This document shows positions 14,114-22,150 of a DNA stretch of 34,562 nt, piece by piece. The notes under the pieces were generated by a model. That model did no database searches, had not been told where the DNA came from, and saw only the letters and a program-made list of their open reading frames with translations. Source of the stretch: Lachnospiraceae bacterium (GTDB taxonomy: Bacteria > Bacillota > Clostridia > Lachnospirales > Lachnospiraceae); contig CAAGQC010000104.1 in NCBI GenBank assembly GCA_900771995.1, forward strand, positions 1-34,562, written 5' to 3'. Every line of letters begins with the position of its first letter. Positions within the stretch are counted from its first letter, which is position 1. The translations under genes and the position numbers were made by a program.

Positions 14114-15352
14114 TTAGATCAGAGGATATTTGTCTGTTAATTTCTGAATGATGGCTCTGGCTGCGGGAACCTGCTCCTCGCCGCCCTTGATGACCATGGC
14201 AATGGCCTCTGCCACCTGATCCATGTCTTCGGTGTTCAAGCCTCTGGACGTTACCGCAGGGGTTCCCAGACGGATACCGCTGGTGACAAACGGAGACTGG
14301 GGATCGTTGGGGATGGTGTTCTTGTTGGCAGTGATGTGTGCCGCATCCAACAGCTTCTCCACGGCCTTACCGGTCAGTCCGTAAGGAGTCAGGTCTACTA
14401 ACATCAGGTGATTATCCGTACCGCCGGAGACGATCTTGATGTCACGGCTCATCAGCCCCTTGCACAGTGCCTGTGCATTGTCTACGATGTTCTTCTGATA
14501 TACTTTAAAATCGTCGCTTAACGCTTCCTCGAAGCAGACAGCCTTGGCTGCGATCACATGCATCAGAGGACCGCCCTGGATGCCGGGGAAGATCGCCTTG
14601 TTAAAGTTGAATCTCTCGTTGGCTTCCTTATTGCAGAGGATCATACCGCCTCTGGGTCCGCGCAGCGTCTTGTGAGTGGTGGTGGTCACTACATCCGCAT
14701 AGGGGATGGGACTGGGATGAAGGCCTGCTGCCACAAGGCCTGCGATATGCGCCATATCCACCATCAGTACTGCACCGACTTCATCCGCTACCTCACGGAA
14801 CTTCTTGAAATCAATGGTACGGGCATATGCGGAAGCGCCCGCAATGATCATCTTGGGCTTGCACTCCAGTGCCAGCTCTCTCATTCTGTCATAATCCAGG
14901 AATCCGTTGTCATCCACGCCGTAAGGTACTACATGGAAATATTTACCGGACATATTCACAGGTGAACCATGGGTCAGATGTCCGCCATGATCCAGATTCA
15001 TGCCCATGATGGTATCACCGGGCTTCAATACAGCGAACTGCACTGCCATATTCGCCTGTGCTCCGGAATGGGGCTGTACATTGGCATAATCGCAGCCAAA
15101 CAGCTTCTTGGCACGCTCGATTGCCAGATTCTCAATGACATCCACGCACTCACAGCCACCGTAATATCTCTTGCCGGGATAACCTTCTGCATATTTATTG
15201 GTCAGGGGACTGCCCATAGCTGCCATAACAGCCTTACTTACCCAGTTCTCAGATGCAATCAGCTCGATATGACTGTTCTGACGATTCTCCTCGTCAATAA
15301 TGGCCTGTGCCACTTCGGGATCTACTTTTTTTACTTCATCCAATGAATACAT
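14114..15352 (-). CDS. glyA: Serine hydroxymethyltransferase
   Basis: GlyA converts serine and tetrahydrofolate to glycine and methylene-tetrahydrofolate, the main source of one-carbon units. The 412-residue length is typical. The PLP-binding lysine is Lys228 in TTTTHKTLRGPRGG, and the family segments YAEGYPGKRYYGGCE and VQPHSGAQAN are intact. A strong AAGGAGGAAC ribosome binding site precedes the ATG. It is a single-gene unit with its own promoter (15405-15432) and terminator (14070-14091). No glycine riboswitch fits in the short leader, but an inverted repeat just below the start of transcription (15375-15392) may be an operator. Confidence 0.97.
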   Translation of the reverse strand: MYSLDEVKKVDPEVAQAIIDEENRQNSHIELIASENWVSKAVMAAMGSPLTNKYAEGYPGKRYYGGCECVDVIENLAIERAKKLFGCDYANVQPHSGAQANMAVQFAVLKPGDTIMGMNLDHGGHLTHGSPVNMSGKYFHVVPYGVDDNGFLDYDRMRELALECKPKMIIAGASAYARTIDFKKFREVADEVGAVLMVDMAHIAGLVAAGLHPSPIPYADVVTTTTHKTLRGPRGGMILCNKEANERFNFNKAIFPGIQGGPLMHVIAAKAVCFEEALSDDFKVYQKNIVDNAQALCKGLMSRDIKIVSGGTDNHLMLVDLTPYGLTGKAVEKLLDAAHITANKNTIPNDPQSPFVTSGIRLGTPAVTSRGLNTEDMDQVAEAIAMVIKGGEEQVPAARAIIQKLTDKYPLI

Positions 15353-15374
15353 GCCTCGTTCCTCCTTATGTCAC

Positions 15375-15392
15375 TATCACGTTAATGTGATA
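15375..15392. promoter_or_regulatory. Inverted repeat in the glyA leader, possible operator
   Basis: TATCAC-GTTAAT-GTGATA is a perfect 6-bp inverted repeat with a 6-bp centre, 12 bp downstream of the glyA -10. The regulator is not known; it does not match a consensus I can name. Confidence 0.35.
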
Positions 15393-15404
15393 AACTTAGG
15401 ACTA

Positions 15405-15432
15405 AGTATAGCATAGAACTTTTTAATTGCAA
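15405..15432 (-). promoter_or_regulatory. Promoter of glyA
   Basis: Minus strand TTGCAA (15427-15432), 16 bp, TATACT (15405-15410). Confidence 0.65.
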
Positions 15433-15451
15433 AGATGGAAAATGAACAATG

Positions 15452-15480
15452 TTGGCAGAAACTGTGCTATGTGTTAGAAT
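15452..15480 (+). promoter_or_regulatory. Promoter of the lipid kinase gene
   Basis: TTGGCA (15452-15457), 17 bp, TAGAAT (15475-15480). It is back-to-back with the glyA promoter, with 19 bp between the two -35 elements. Confidence 0.7.
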
Positions 15481-15518
15481 AAAAATTAACATAACTTTAC
15501 GAAAGATGAGGAATCCTC

Positions 15519-16478
15519 ATGTATCATATTATTATCAATCCCGCCTCCCGCTCCGGCAGAGGGGCGAAGATCTGGTCCGAACAGGTGGAACCAGCATTAA
15601 AGGAAAGCGCCGTGGAATATCAGACCTATTTTTCCGGAAAGGCCGGCGAAGTCCGACAGCTGTCCGCCCAGATCACCACAGAGCATGCCGGGGAACCGGA
15701 TTTAAAACTCATCGTTCTGGGGGGTGACGGCACCGTGAACGAAGCCCTTCAGGGCATCGTGGATCCTTCCCGGGTGATCCTCGGATATATTCCCACCGGC
15801 TCCAGCAACGATCTGGCCAGAGATCTGGGTATTCCCAAAGATCCGAAGGCTGCTCTCGATCTGATCTTTAGGAATACCGCTCCCAGAGCCATGGATCTGG
15901 GGAAACTGACCTATCTGGACGAGGATCTGCCGGAAGAATCCCGACTTTTCGCCGTCAGCTGCGGCATCGGTTTTGATGCTGCCGTCTGTGCGGAGGCCAT
16001 GAATTCCAAGATCAAGGATACCATGAACCGGATCGGCCTTGGGAAACTGACTTATCTGGGAATCGCCTTAAAACAGTTGATTACTGCCCGCAAGGTCTCC
16101 TGCACTCTGACACTGGAAGACACAGTGCATGACAAACGGGAATCGGTAGAACTGCCCCGTTTTCTGTTCGTCACCTGTATGAGTCACCGCTACGAGGGCG
16201 GCGGGTTCATGTTCTGCCCTCCCGCTGTCGATCATGACGGCGTACTGGATCTGTGTTCGGTCGGCAATATTTCCAAGGGTCTGGTGCTGTTGGCCCTGCC
16301 CACCGCCTTTTTCGGCAGGCACTATTTTGTCAAAGGCATCCATGCCCATACCGCCACCCAGATGTCCATTACCACATCTGCTCCGCTGTGGGTGCATACC
16401 GACGGAGAGGTAACGCGAAAAAGCCGCGGATTCCGTGTGGAATGCCTCCCCGGCGCGATTCGGATGATCACTCCTTAA
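15519..16478 (+). CDS. Diacylglycerol kinase-like lipid kinase (YegS/DgkB type)
   Basis: The 319-residue protein has the diacylglycerol kinase catalytic domain: INPASRSGRG at 6-15, the GGDGT nucleotide-binding motif at 68-72, and TGSSNDLAR at 93-101. The C-terminal half is the beta-sandwich found in soluble bacterial lipid kinases and ends with HTDGEV. Members phosphorylate diacylglycerol, undecaprenol or sphingoid lipids on the inner face of the membrane; the exact lipid is not predictable. A GAGGAA ribosome binding site supports the start. The next gene on the same strand is a PAP2-type phosphatase with its own promoter, which could catalyse the reverse kind of reaction. Confidence 0.88.
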   Translation: MYHIIINPASRSGRGAKIWSEQVEPALKESAVEYQTYFSGKAGEVRQLSAQITTEHAGEPDLKLIVLGGDGTVNEALQGIVDPSRVILGYIPTGSSNDLARDLGIPKDPKAALDLIFRNTAPRAMDLGKLTYLDEDLPEESRLFAVSCGIGFDAAVCAEAMNSKIKDTMNRIGLGKLTYLGIALKQLITARKVSCTLTLEDTVHDKRESVELPRFLFVTCMSHRYEGGGFMFCPPAVDHDGVLDLCSVGNISKGLVLLALPTAFFGRHYFVKGIHAHTATQMSITTSAPLWVHTDGEVTRKSRGFRVECLPGAIRMITP

Positions 16479-16505
16479 ACGGCTTAAACAGTACCTAAAG
16501 ATTTT

Positions 16506-16521
16506 CTTAAGAATGCTTAAG
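16506..16521. repeat. Twin CTTAAG sites upstream of the PAP2 gene
   Basis: Two CTTAAG palindromes are separated by AATG and lie 15 bp upstream of the PAP2 promoter -35. They also form a 6-bp stem. This could be a regulatory site; there is no clear T-tract after it to make it a terminator for the lipid kinase gene. Confidence 0.25.
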
Positions 16522-16536
16522 TATTCCAAAAAAGCC

Positions 16537-16564
16537 TTGATTTTTTTGTTCCGATGGCTATACT
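16537..16564 (+). promoter_or_regulatory. Promoter of the PAP2 gene
   Basis: TTGATT (16537-16542), 16 bp, TATACT (16559-16564). Confidence 0.65.
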
Positions 16565-16606
16565 AAAATTGTTTCGGAGCATAGGTTTTAGAGAAATGAG
16601 GTTTTT

Positions 16607-17290
16607 ATGGAAAAATTACGGAACTTTTATTTGAAATATAAACATGCCATTCCTCTTATTATATATGGCATTATTTACATGACCTGGTTCGTCTGGCTGG
16701 AGAAGAACACCGCCGGACATTACCGGATCATACATATGGCGGCGGATGATTACATTCCTTTCTGTGAAGTATTCATCATTCCTTACTTTTTGTGGTTTGC
16801 CTATGTGTCTGCGGTAGTCATCTATTTCTTTTTTAAGAACAAAGAAGACTATTACCGCACCTGCATCTTCCTCTTCACAGGCATGACGATCTTTCTGATC
16901 GTATCCACCTTGTGGCCCAACGGACAGCACCTGCGTCCCGCGGTCATGCCCAGAGACAATATCTTCACCCGCATGGTAGCCGCTCTGTATCGGACAGACA
17001 CTCCTACCAACCTGTGGCCCAGCATTCACGTATATAATTCCCTGGGTGCACATTTTGCCATTATCCGCAGCAAGTGTTTCGAGAAGAAAAAGGGTATCCG
17101 CATCGGTTCCCTGATCCTGGCCGTCTCCATTATTATGGCCACCATGTTCATCAAACAGCATTCCGTCTTTGATGTTCTGACTGCTTTTGTCATGGCAGCT
17201 GTGATGTACACGTTAGTATATCGTTATGATCTGCTGATCGCCGTAAGAGAGTTCCGCAACAAGAGAAAGGCCAAACCGCAGATCGGCTAA
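16607..17290 (+). CDS. PAP2-superfamily membrane phosphatase
   Basis: The 227-residue protein has about six transmembrane helices. It carries the PAP2 core: PSIH at 138-141 (second motif) and KQHSVFD at 183-189 with His185 and Asp189 (third motif). The first motif is recognisable only as LRP at 109-111 and lacks the usual lysine, and the third lacks its usual arginine. This resembles inositol-phosphorylceramide-synthase-like members. PAP2 enzymes dephosphorylate lipid phosphates or transfer phospho-headgroups at the outer face of the membrane. The upstream gene encodes a lipid kinase, so the pair may recycle one lipid. The start has only a weak ribosome binding site (AATGAGG). Confidence 0.8.
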   Translation: MEKLRNFYLKYKHAIPLIIYGIIYMTWFVWLEKNTAGHYRIIHMAADDYIPFCEVFIIPYFLWFAYVSAVVIYFFFKNKEDYYRTCIFLFTGMTIFLIVSTLWPNGQHLRPAVMPRDNIFTRMVAALYRTDTPTNLWPSIHVYNSLGAHFAIIRSKCFEKKKGIRIGSLILAVSIIMATMFIKQHSVFDVLTAFVMAAVMYTLVYRYDLLIAVREFRNKRKAKPQIG

Positions 17291-17305
17291 AGATTATCCG
17301 GAAAC

Positions 17306-17323
17306 GTGCGCCGCAAGGCGCAC
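17306..17323. terminator. GC-rich hairpin after the PAP2 gene
   Basis: GTGCGCC and GGCGCAC form a 7-bp stem with a GCAA tetraloop. No T-tract follows directly, so it probably acts together with the next hairpin. Confidence 0.5.
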
Positions 17324-17327
17324 TATA

Positions 17328-17361
17328 AAAATGCAGTGACGTTATTTCCGCCACTGCATTT
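17328..17361. terminator. Bidirectional terminator between the PAP2 gene and glf
   Basis: AAATGCAGTG (17328-17337) pairs with CACTGCATTT (17352-17361), followed by TCTTTTGCTC on plus and TTATAG on minus. It separates two convergent genes. Confidence 0.8.
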
Positions 17362-17389
17362 CTTTTGCTCTTATTTCTTCTCGGTTGCC

Positions 17390-18505
17390 TTACAGTACTT
17401 CTTCGCTCTTTTTCAGGGCCGAAGCAATGACCGCATCCATATCATAATAGCGATATTCCGCCAGTCTTCCGCCAAAGATCACATTCTTTTGCGTGTCTGC
17501 CAGCTTCTTGTACTCTGCATACAAAACGCCGTTCTTCTCATCGTTCACCGGATAGTAAGGTTCATCCCCCGGTTTCCATTCGGAACTGTACTCTCTGCTG
17601 ATGACCGTCTTCGGTAACTCCTGTCCCTGTTCATCCCTGCCAAATTCGAACCACTTGTGCTCGATGATCCGGGTCCAGGGTGTCTCACGATCCGTATAGT
17701 TCACTGCTGCATTGCCCTGGAAGTTCGGTATATCCAGTACCTCTGTCTCGAACCTTACGGAACGGTATTCCAGTGCTCCCAGGGAATACCCGAAATACGC
17801 ATCGATGGGGCCGGTATAGACGATGGTTTCCGCCAGTCTGTCCAGTTCCTCCTTCTGTTCCAGATAATCTGTGTTCAGCCGTACCTCAATGCCTTCTAAC
17901 AAGTTCTCCACCAGCTTCGTATAGCCGCCGATGGGAATGCCCTGATACAGAGCATTGAAATAATTGTTGTCAAACGTCAGACGCACCGGCAGACGTTTGA
18001 TAATGAAGGCCGGAAGATCCTTACAGTCACGTCCCCACTGCTTCTCGGTGTAGCCTTTTACCAGCTTTTCAAAAATATCCTTACCCACCAGAGAAATAGC
18101 CTGTTCCTCCAGATTCTTCGGTTCTGTGATCCCGGCAGCCTTACGCTGCTCTTCGATCTTCGCCGCAGCCTCTTCGGGTGTCACCACTCCCCACATTTTA
18201 TTAAAAGTATACATGTTGAAGGGCAGGGAGTACAACTCTCCGTGATAATTGGCCACCGGGGAATTGGTAAACCGGTTGAACTCTGTGAACCGCGTAATAT
18301 AGTTCCATACCTTCGTATCGTTCGTGTGAAAAATATGGGCACCGTATTTGTGAACATGGATACCTTCCACGGTCTCCGTGTAGATATTTCCCGCCACGTT
18401 GGGGCGCTTGTCGATCACCAGAACTTTTTTCCCTCTGTCAGCCGCTTCTCTCGCGAACACCGCTCCGTATAATCCGGAGCCGACCACCAGATAATCGTAT
18501 TTCAT
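17390..18505 (-). CDS. glf: UDP-galactopyranose mutase
   Basis: Glf is a flavoenzyme that interconverts UDP-galactopyranose and UDP-galactofuranose, the donor for galactofuranose in surface glycans. The 371-residue length is normal. The FAD-binding loop is GSGLYG at 9-14, and conserved segments YGAHIFHT, ISREYSSEW and the C-terminal GGRLAEYRYYDMD are present. I place the start at ATG 18505 (MKYDYLVVG), with AAAGGAAA upstream; a longer frame begins inside the preceding gene. It follows the NhaC-type gene by 19 bp, so the two are transcribed together, although no functional link is obvious. No glycan-synthesis cluster surrounds it. Confidence 0.95.
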   Translation of the reverse strand: MKYDYLVVGSGLYGAVFAREAADRGKKVLVIDKRPNVAGNIYTETVEGIHVHKYGAHIFHTNDTKVWNYITRFTEFNRFTNSPVANYHGELYSLPFNMYTFNKMWGVVTPEEAAAKIEEQRKAAGITEPKNLEEQAISLVGKDIFEKLVKGYTEKQWGRDCKDLPAFIIKRLPVRLTFDNNYFNALYQGIPIGGYTKLVENLLEGIEVRLNTDYLEQKEELDRLAETIVYTGPIDAYFGYSLGALEYRSVRFETEVLDIPNFQGNAAVNYTDRETPWTRIIEHKWFEFGRDEQGQELPKTVISREYSSEWKPGDEPYYPVNDEKNGVLYAEYKKLADTQKNVIFGGRLAEYRYYDMDAVIASALKKSEEVL

Positions 18506-18524
18506 AATAAAACAGTTTCCTTTC

Positions 18525-20072
18525 CTATTTCTGTTCAGCAGCTTTCTGTCCAAAGACACGTTTCAGAACTACCAGAGTAGCCAGTGTCAACAGAATACCG
18601 ATCACCAGACAGATTATCACATTCTGTACAAAACCGGCAATGATATAAGTTACAAAAGAGATCGCCGCCACGGTCAGTACATAAGGCACCTGGGTGGATA
18701 CATGGTTGATGTGATTGCACTGCGCTCCCGCCGAGGCCATGATCGTCGTATCGGAGATTGGAGAACAATGGTCACCCATAACAGCACCTGCCAGACATGC
18801 GGACACGCCGATGATGATCAGATGCTCCGCACCGGGTACGATAGCTCCGGTGGTGGGATCGGTAAATACGCCGGTAACGATGGGGATCAGAATACCGAAG
18901 GTTCCCCAGCTGGTACCGGAAGCAAAGGCCAGGAAACATGCTACCAGGAAGATAATGGCCGGAAGCATATTGGTAAGTCCCGTGGATGCGCCCTGCATCA
19001 GCCCTGCCACATAGACATCCGCACCTAACAGTCCGGTCATGGTCTTCAGGGTGACGGCAAAGGTCAGGATCAGCATGGCGGGTACCATGGCAATAAAGCC
19101 CTGGGTCAGACAGTTCATGGCCTCCTTGAAGGATACTAGTCTTCTGCACATATAATATACAATAGCAAATAACAGTGCGATCAGGGAGCCCCAGGGAAGT
19201 CCCACAGAAGCATCCGTTGCGCTGAAGGCATCAATGAAGCCCACGCCGTCAAAGAATCCGCCGACATAGATCATACCGATGACACAGCAGACGATCAATA
19301 CAATAACCGGAATCAGCAGGTCATATACTTTTCCTCTGGAAGAGCCTTTGGGTGCATTGTCTGCATTGACCACACGCTCCCCCTCCGTGAACAGGTCACC
19401 CTTTTCTCTGGCATTGCGCTCGTGCTTTGCCATGGGGCCGTAATCAAATCCCATCAGTGCCATACCGATGACGAATACGATGGTCAGCAGGGAATAATAG
19501 TTATAGGGAATGGCTCTTACGAACAGTTCGATACCGGAATACACACCCTCATCCACCATGCCGGATACTGCTGCCGCCCAGGAAGAGATCGGAGCGATCA
19601 TACAGATGGGTGCTGCTGTGGCATCGATAATATATGCCAGCTTTGCACGGGAGATCTTATGTCCATCCGTTACCGGCATCATAACAGAGCCTACGGTCAG
19701 ACAGTTAAAATAGTCATCCACGAAGATCAGCACGCCTAACAGGAAGGTGGCCAGCAACGCACCTGCTCTGGTCTTTACATGCTTTTTCGCCCATTCGCCG
19801 AAGGCTGCAGAGCCTCCTGCATTGTTCATCAGTGCCACCATGGTTCCCAACAGGATCAGGAACATGAAGATACCGATGTTCCATGCATCCGCCACGGAAT
19901 TGATAAATCCTTCGTTGATCACCGTGTCCAGCGTCGCGATGGGAGAAAATCCGGTGTAGATCAGTGCTCCCGTAACGATGCCGATAAACAGCGATGAATA
20001 TACTTCTTTTGTGATCAGTGCCAATACGATTGCCACCACAGGCGGCAATAATGCCCAAATTGTTCCGTACAT
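18525..20072 (-). CDS. NhaC-family Na+/H+ antiporter
   Basis: The 515-residue protein has about eleven to twelve transmembrane helices and the features of the NhaC family: VDDYFNCLTVGSVM (about 117-130), DATAAPICMIAPISSW and the late GDHCSPISDTT segment. Members exchange sodium for protons, or dicarboxylates such as malate and lactate in the MleN subgroup; the substrate cannot be fixed here. A hydrophilic loop (about 215-250) splits the halves. The start has GAGAGGG upstream and follows a promoter with a perfect -35. glf follows after 19 bp. Confidence 0.85.
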   Translation of the reverse strand: MYGTIWALLPPVVAIVLALITKEVYSSLFIGIVTGALIYTGFSPIATLDTVINEGFINSVADAWNIGIFMFLILLGTMVALMNNAGGSAAFGEWAKKHVKTRAGALLATFLLGVLIFVDDYFNCLTVGSVMMPVTDGHKISRAKLAYIIDATAAPICMIAPISSWAAAVSGMVDEGVYSGIELFVRAIPYNYYSLLTIVFVIGMALMGFDYGPMAKHERNAREKGDLFTEGERVVNADNAPKGSSRGKVYDLLIPVIVLIVCCVIGMIYVGGFFDGVGFIDAFSATDASVGLPWGSLIALLFAIVYYMCRRLVSFKEAMNCLTQGFIAMVPAMLILTFAVTLKTMTGLLGADVYVAGLMQGASTGLTNMLPAIIFLVACFLAFASGTSWGTFGILIPIVTGVFTDPTTGAIVPGAEHLIIIGVSACLAGAVMGDHCSPISDTTIMASAGAQCNHINHVSTQVPYVLTVAAISFVTYIIAGFVQNVIICLVIGILLTLATLVVLKRVFGQKAAEQK

Positions 20073-20163
20073 AATTTTGCCCTCTCTCGTAGTTTTTTGT
20101 AACGTTTCGGAACATACAAAAGCTTTCTTATGCCAATGTATGACTTCTCGTCAGATATAGTTT

Positions 20164-20192
20164 ACTTTAGGGCAAACCCGTATAGCTGTCAA
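20164..20192 (-). promoter_or_regulatory. Promoter of the nhaC-like gene and glf
   Basis: Minus strand TTGACA (20187-20192), 17 bp, TAAAGT (20164-20169). The leader is about 85 bases; I see no clear structure in it. Confidence 0.6.
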
Positions 20193-20272
20193 TATTATTT
20201 TCCAAATTAACGCTTTAGCACAGCAATTTATTTATGTTTTTGTTCTTTTTCGCTTTAAATCGCTAAATTTTC

Positions 20273-20301
20273 TTGCATCCTTGCGCATTCTGGGCTATAA
20301 T
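20273..20301 (+). promoter_or_regulatory. Promoter of the DAHP synthase gene
   Basis: TTGCAT (20273-20278), 17 bp, TATAAT (20296-20301). The expected start of transcription near 20308 rules out the upstream in-frame ATG at 20307 as the start of translation. Confidence 0.8.
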
Positions 20302-20351
20302 GAGCAATGACATTTAGCAGAAAGGACGTGCCCCGCGCACGATGGAATACC

Positions 20352-21380
20352 ATGAGTTTCGAATTTATTAAAAAACTGCCCACACCTGCGGAGATCCGCA
20401 AGGAACTGCCTCTTCCGGCAGAATTAGCCAAGATCAAGGAAGAAAGAGACGCTGAGATCCGTGATGTCCTCACGGGCAAAAGCAACAAGTTTCTGGTGAT
20501 CATCGGACCCTGTTCCGCCGACAACGAAGATTCCGTATGTGATTACGTCAATCGTCTGGCCAAAGTGAATGAAAAGGTTAAGGACAAGCTGATCCTGATA
20601 CCCAGAATCTATACCAACAAGCCCCGTACCACCGGAGAAGGCTACAAAGGCATCACCAGCCAGCCCGATCCCGAGAAGAAGCCGGACTTTCTGGCAGGTC
20701 TGATGGCCATGCGTAAAATGCACATCCGCGCCATCAAGGAGACCGGTCTGACCGCTGCAGACGAAATGTTATACCCCGAGAACTGGGGGTATGTATCCGA
20801 TATCCTCTCCTATGTAGCTATTGGTGCCCGTTCCGTAGAGGATCAGCAGCACCGTCTGACCGTCAGCGGTTTCGATGTGGCTGCCGGTATGAAGAACCCT
20901 ACCAGCGGAGACTTCTCCGTAATGCTGAACTCCGTATATGCAGCACAGCATCCCCACTCCTTCATCTATACCGGATGGGAAGTGAATACCCACGGCAACG
21001 ATCTGGCCCACACGGTACTGCGCGGTGCTACCAACAAGCACGGTGCCAACATCCCCAACTACCACTACGAGGATCTGATCCGTCTGTGGGAAATGTACGG
21101 CAAGATGGATCTGAAGAATCCCGCCTGTGTCATTGATGCGAACCACTCCAACTCCAACAAGCAGTTCAAGGAGCAGATCCGTATCACCAAGGAAGTCATG
21201 CACAGCCGTAAGCTCAGCCCCGATCTGCACAAGCTGGTCAAGGGTATCATGATCGAAAGCTATATCGAGGAAGGCAACCAGAAGGTAGGTGCCGGCTGCT
21301 ACGGCAAGTCCATCACCGATCCCTGCCTGGGCTGGGAAGACAGCGAGCGTCTGATCTACGATATCGCCGAGTACGAATAA
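20352..21380 (+). CDS. aroF: 3-deoxy-7-phosphoheptulonate synthase (DAHP synthase, class I)
   Basis: This enzyme joins phosphoenolpyruvate and erythrose 4-phosphate, the first step of aromatic amino-acid synthesis. The 342-residue protein has GPCSADNE at 52-59 and KPRTT at 90-94, which bind substrates, and belongs to the AroF/AroG/AroH type. I place the start at ATG 20352 (MSFEFIKKLP); the preceding ribosome binding site is weak (TGGAA), and an AAAGGAC lies 20 bp upstream next to an in-frame GTG at 20328, so that GTG is a less likely alternative. It stands alone under its own promoter and converges on spoIIM, the two stops being only 11 bp apart with no terminator. The letter in the symbol is arbitrary among the isoenzymes. 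Confidence 0.93.
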   Translation: MSFEFIKKLPTPAEIRKELPLPAELAKIKEERDAEIRDVLTGKSNKFLVIIGPCSADNEDSVCDYVNRLAKVNEKVKDKLILIPRIYTNKPRTTGEGYKGITSQPDPEKKPDFLAGLMAMRKMHIRAIKETGLTAADEMLYPENWGYVSDILSYVAIGARSVEDQQHRLTVSGFDVAAGMKNPTSGDFSVMLNSVYAAQHPHSFIYTGWEVNTHGNDLAHTVLRGATNKHGANIPNYHYEDLIRLWEMYGKMDLKNPACVIDANHSNSNKQFKEQIRITKEVMHSRKLSPDLHKLVKGIMIESYIEEGNQKVGAGCYGKSITDPCLGWEDSERLIYDIAEYE

Positions 21381-21391
21381 GCAGCCGTTTC

Positions 21392-21991
21392 TCAGAAAAA
21401 TTGCAGGAATCCTTTTAATAATACAGGATTTACGAAACATTCCAAGAAACATCCGAAGACTAGCGCCATCAGAATGAGTGCCAGTTTTCCCAATCTGCCG
21501 GGCAGGGATCTTTTTCCCTGCCCGGTTATATTATGGTAAAAATAAATACTCCTGTGCAGATCTTCACACCATCTGAGTAACAGGATCATTGCCGGCACAT
21601 AACACAGATAATGGGGAAAGATACTTACGATTCCCAAAAGGATCCCTTTGATCCCATACCGGAAGATCGCCGTGCTCAGGAAAAATCCCACGGAGAATCC
21701 GTATTTTACCGTGACTCCTCCGCAGAAGATCCATCCCAGATAAGTCGTTGCCATAATAATAAGCACCAGAAAATTCCGGCACCTTTTGCACAGCACATAC
21801 CAGAACAGGATGCTGCTGTCCACAGTCATATATTTCATCCGATACAGTGTATCCTCATCCAGCATTCCCGTATGATTTAACAGAATCCCCCGTCCGAAAT
21901 ATACCGCAAACAATCCCACCACAAATCCCGTCAGAAATAAAAAGCGCAACGGTAGTTTTCCTGCCGTCAGCATGGATCTGTCCCATTTCAT
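21392..21991 (-). CDS. spoIIM: Stage II sporulation protein M-like membrane protein
   Basis: The 199-residue protein has about five transmembrane helices and the core of the SpoIIM family: GWIFCGGVTVKYGFSVGF (about 86-103) and GIKGILLGIVSIFPHYLCYVP (about 113-133). SpoIIM is part of the DMP complex with SpoIID and SpoIIP, which remodels peptidoglycan during engulfment; it acts in the mother-cell membrane. The length fits (about 200-215 residues). The ribosome binding site is GGGGAG. A sigma-E-like promoter lies at 22024-22053, which agrees with mother-cell expression. Shorter or atypical SpoIIM-like proteins also exist in non-sporulating bacteria, but the promoter supports a sporulation role. 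Confidence 0.8.
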   Translation of the reverse strand: MKWDRSMLTAGKLPLRFLFLTGFVVGLFAVYFGRGILLNHTGMLDEDTLYRMKYMTVDSSILFWYVLCKRCRNFLVLIIMATTYLGWIFCGGVTVKYGFSVGFFLSTAIFRYGIKGILLGIVSIFPHYLCYVPAMILLLRWCEDLHRSIYFYHNITGQGKRSLPGRLGKLALILMALVFGCFLECFVNPVLLKGFLQFF

Positions 21992-22023
21992 ATCGTTTCG
22001 TCTCCCCGTCAGGCGTTGTTAGT

Positions 22024-22053
22024 AATATATGCGGACAACATGGAAAAACATGC
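22024..22053 (-). promoter_or_regulatory. Sigma-E-like promoter of spoIIM
   Basis: On the minus strand, GCATGTT (22047-22053) and CATATATT (22024-22031) are 15 bp apart. The sigma-E consensus is KMATATT, 14-15 bp, CATACAHT, so only one position differs in each element. No good sigma-A promoter was seen here. Confidence 0.5.
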
Positions 22054-22091
22054 TTTCTCATTCCTCTTTGGGAAAATGTGGAAAAAGAAAA

Positions 22092-22127
22092 AGCCCTGTC
22101 TGGCAGTTTTTCCTGTCAGATAGGACT
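22092..22127 (-). terminator. Terminator after the Nudix gene
   Basis: On the minus strand a 15-bp stem with two mismatches (AGTCCTATCTGACAG with CTGCCAGACAGGGCT) is followed by TTTTCTTTTTC. It lies between the Nudix stop and the spoIIM promoter, isolating spoIIM. Confidence 0.85.
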
Positions 22128-22150
22128 CTCTAAACATAACTATGGCAATA

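Noticed and set aside
15353..15404. Glycine riboswitch ahead of glyA
   Set aside because: The leader is about 45 bases, too short for the aptamer.
20307..20351. Longer DAHP synthase starting at ATG 20307
   Set aside because: That ATG falls at the expected transcription start, 5 bp beyond a consensus -10, so it could not have a ribosome binding site.
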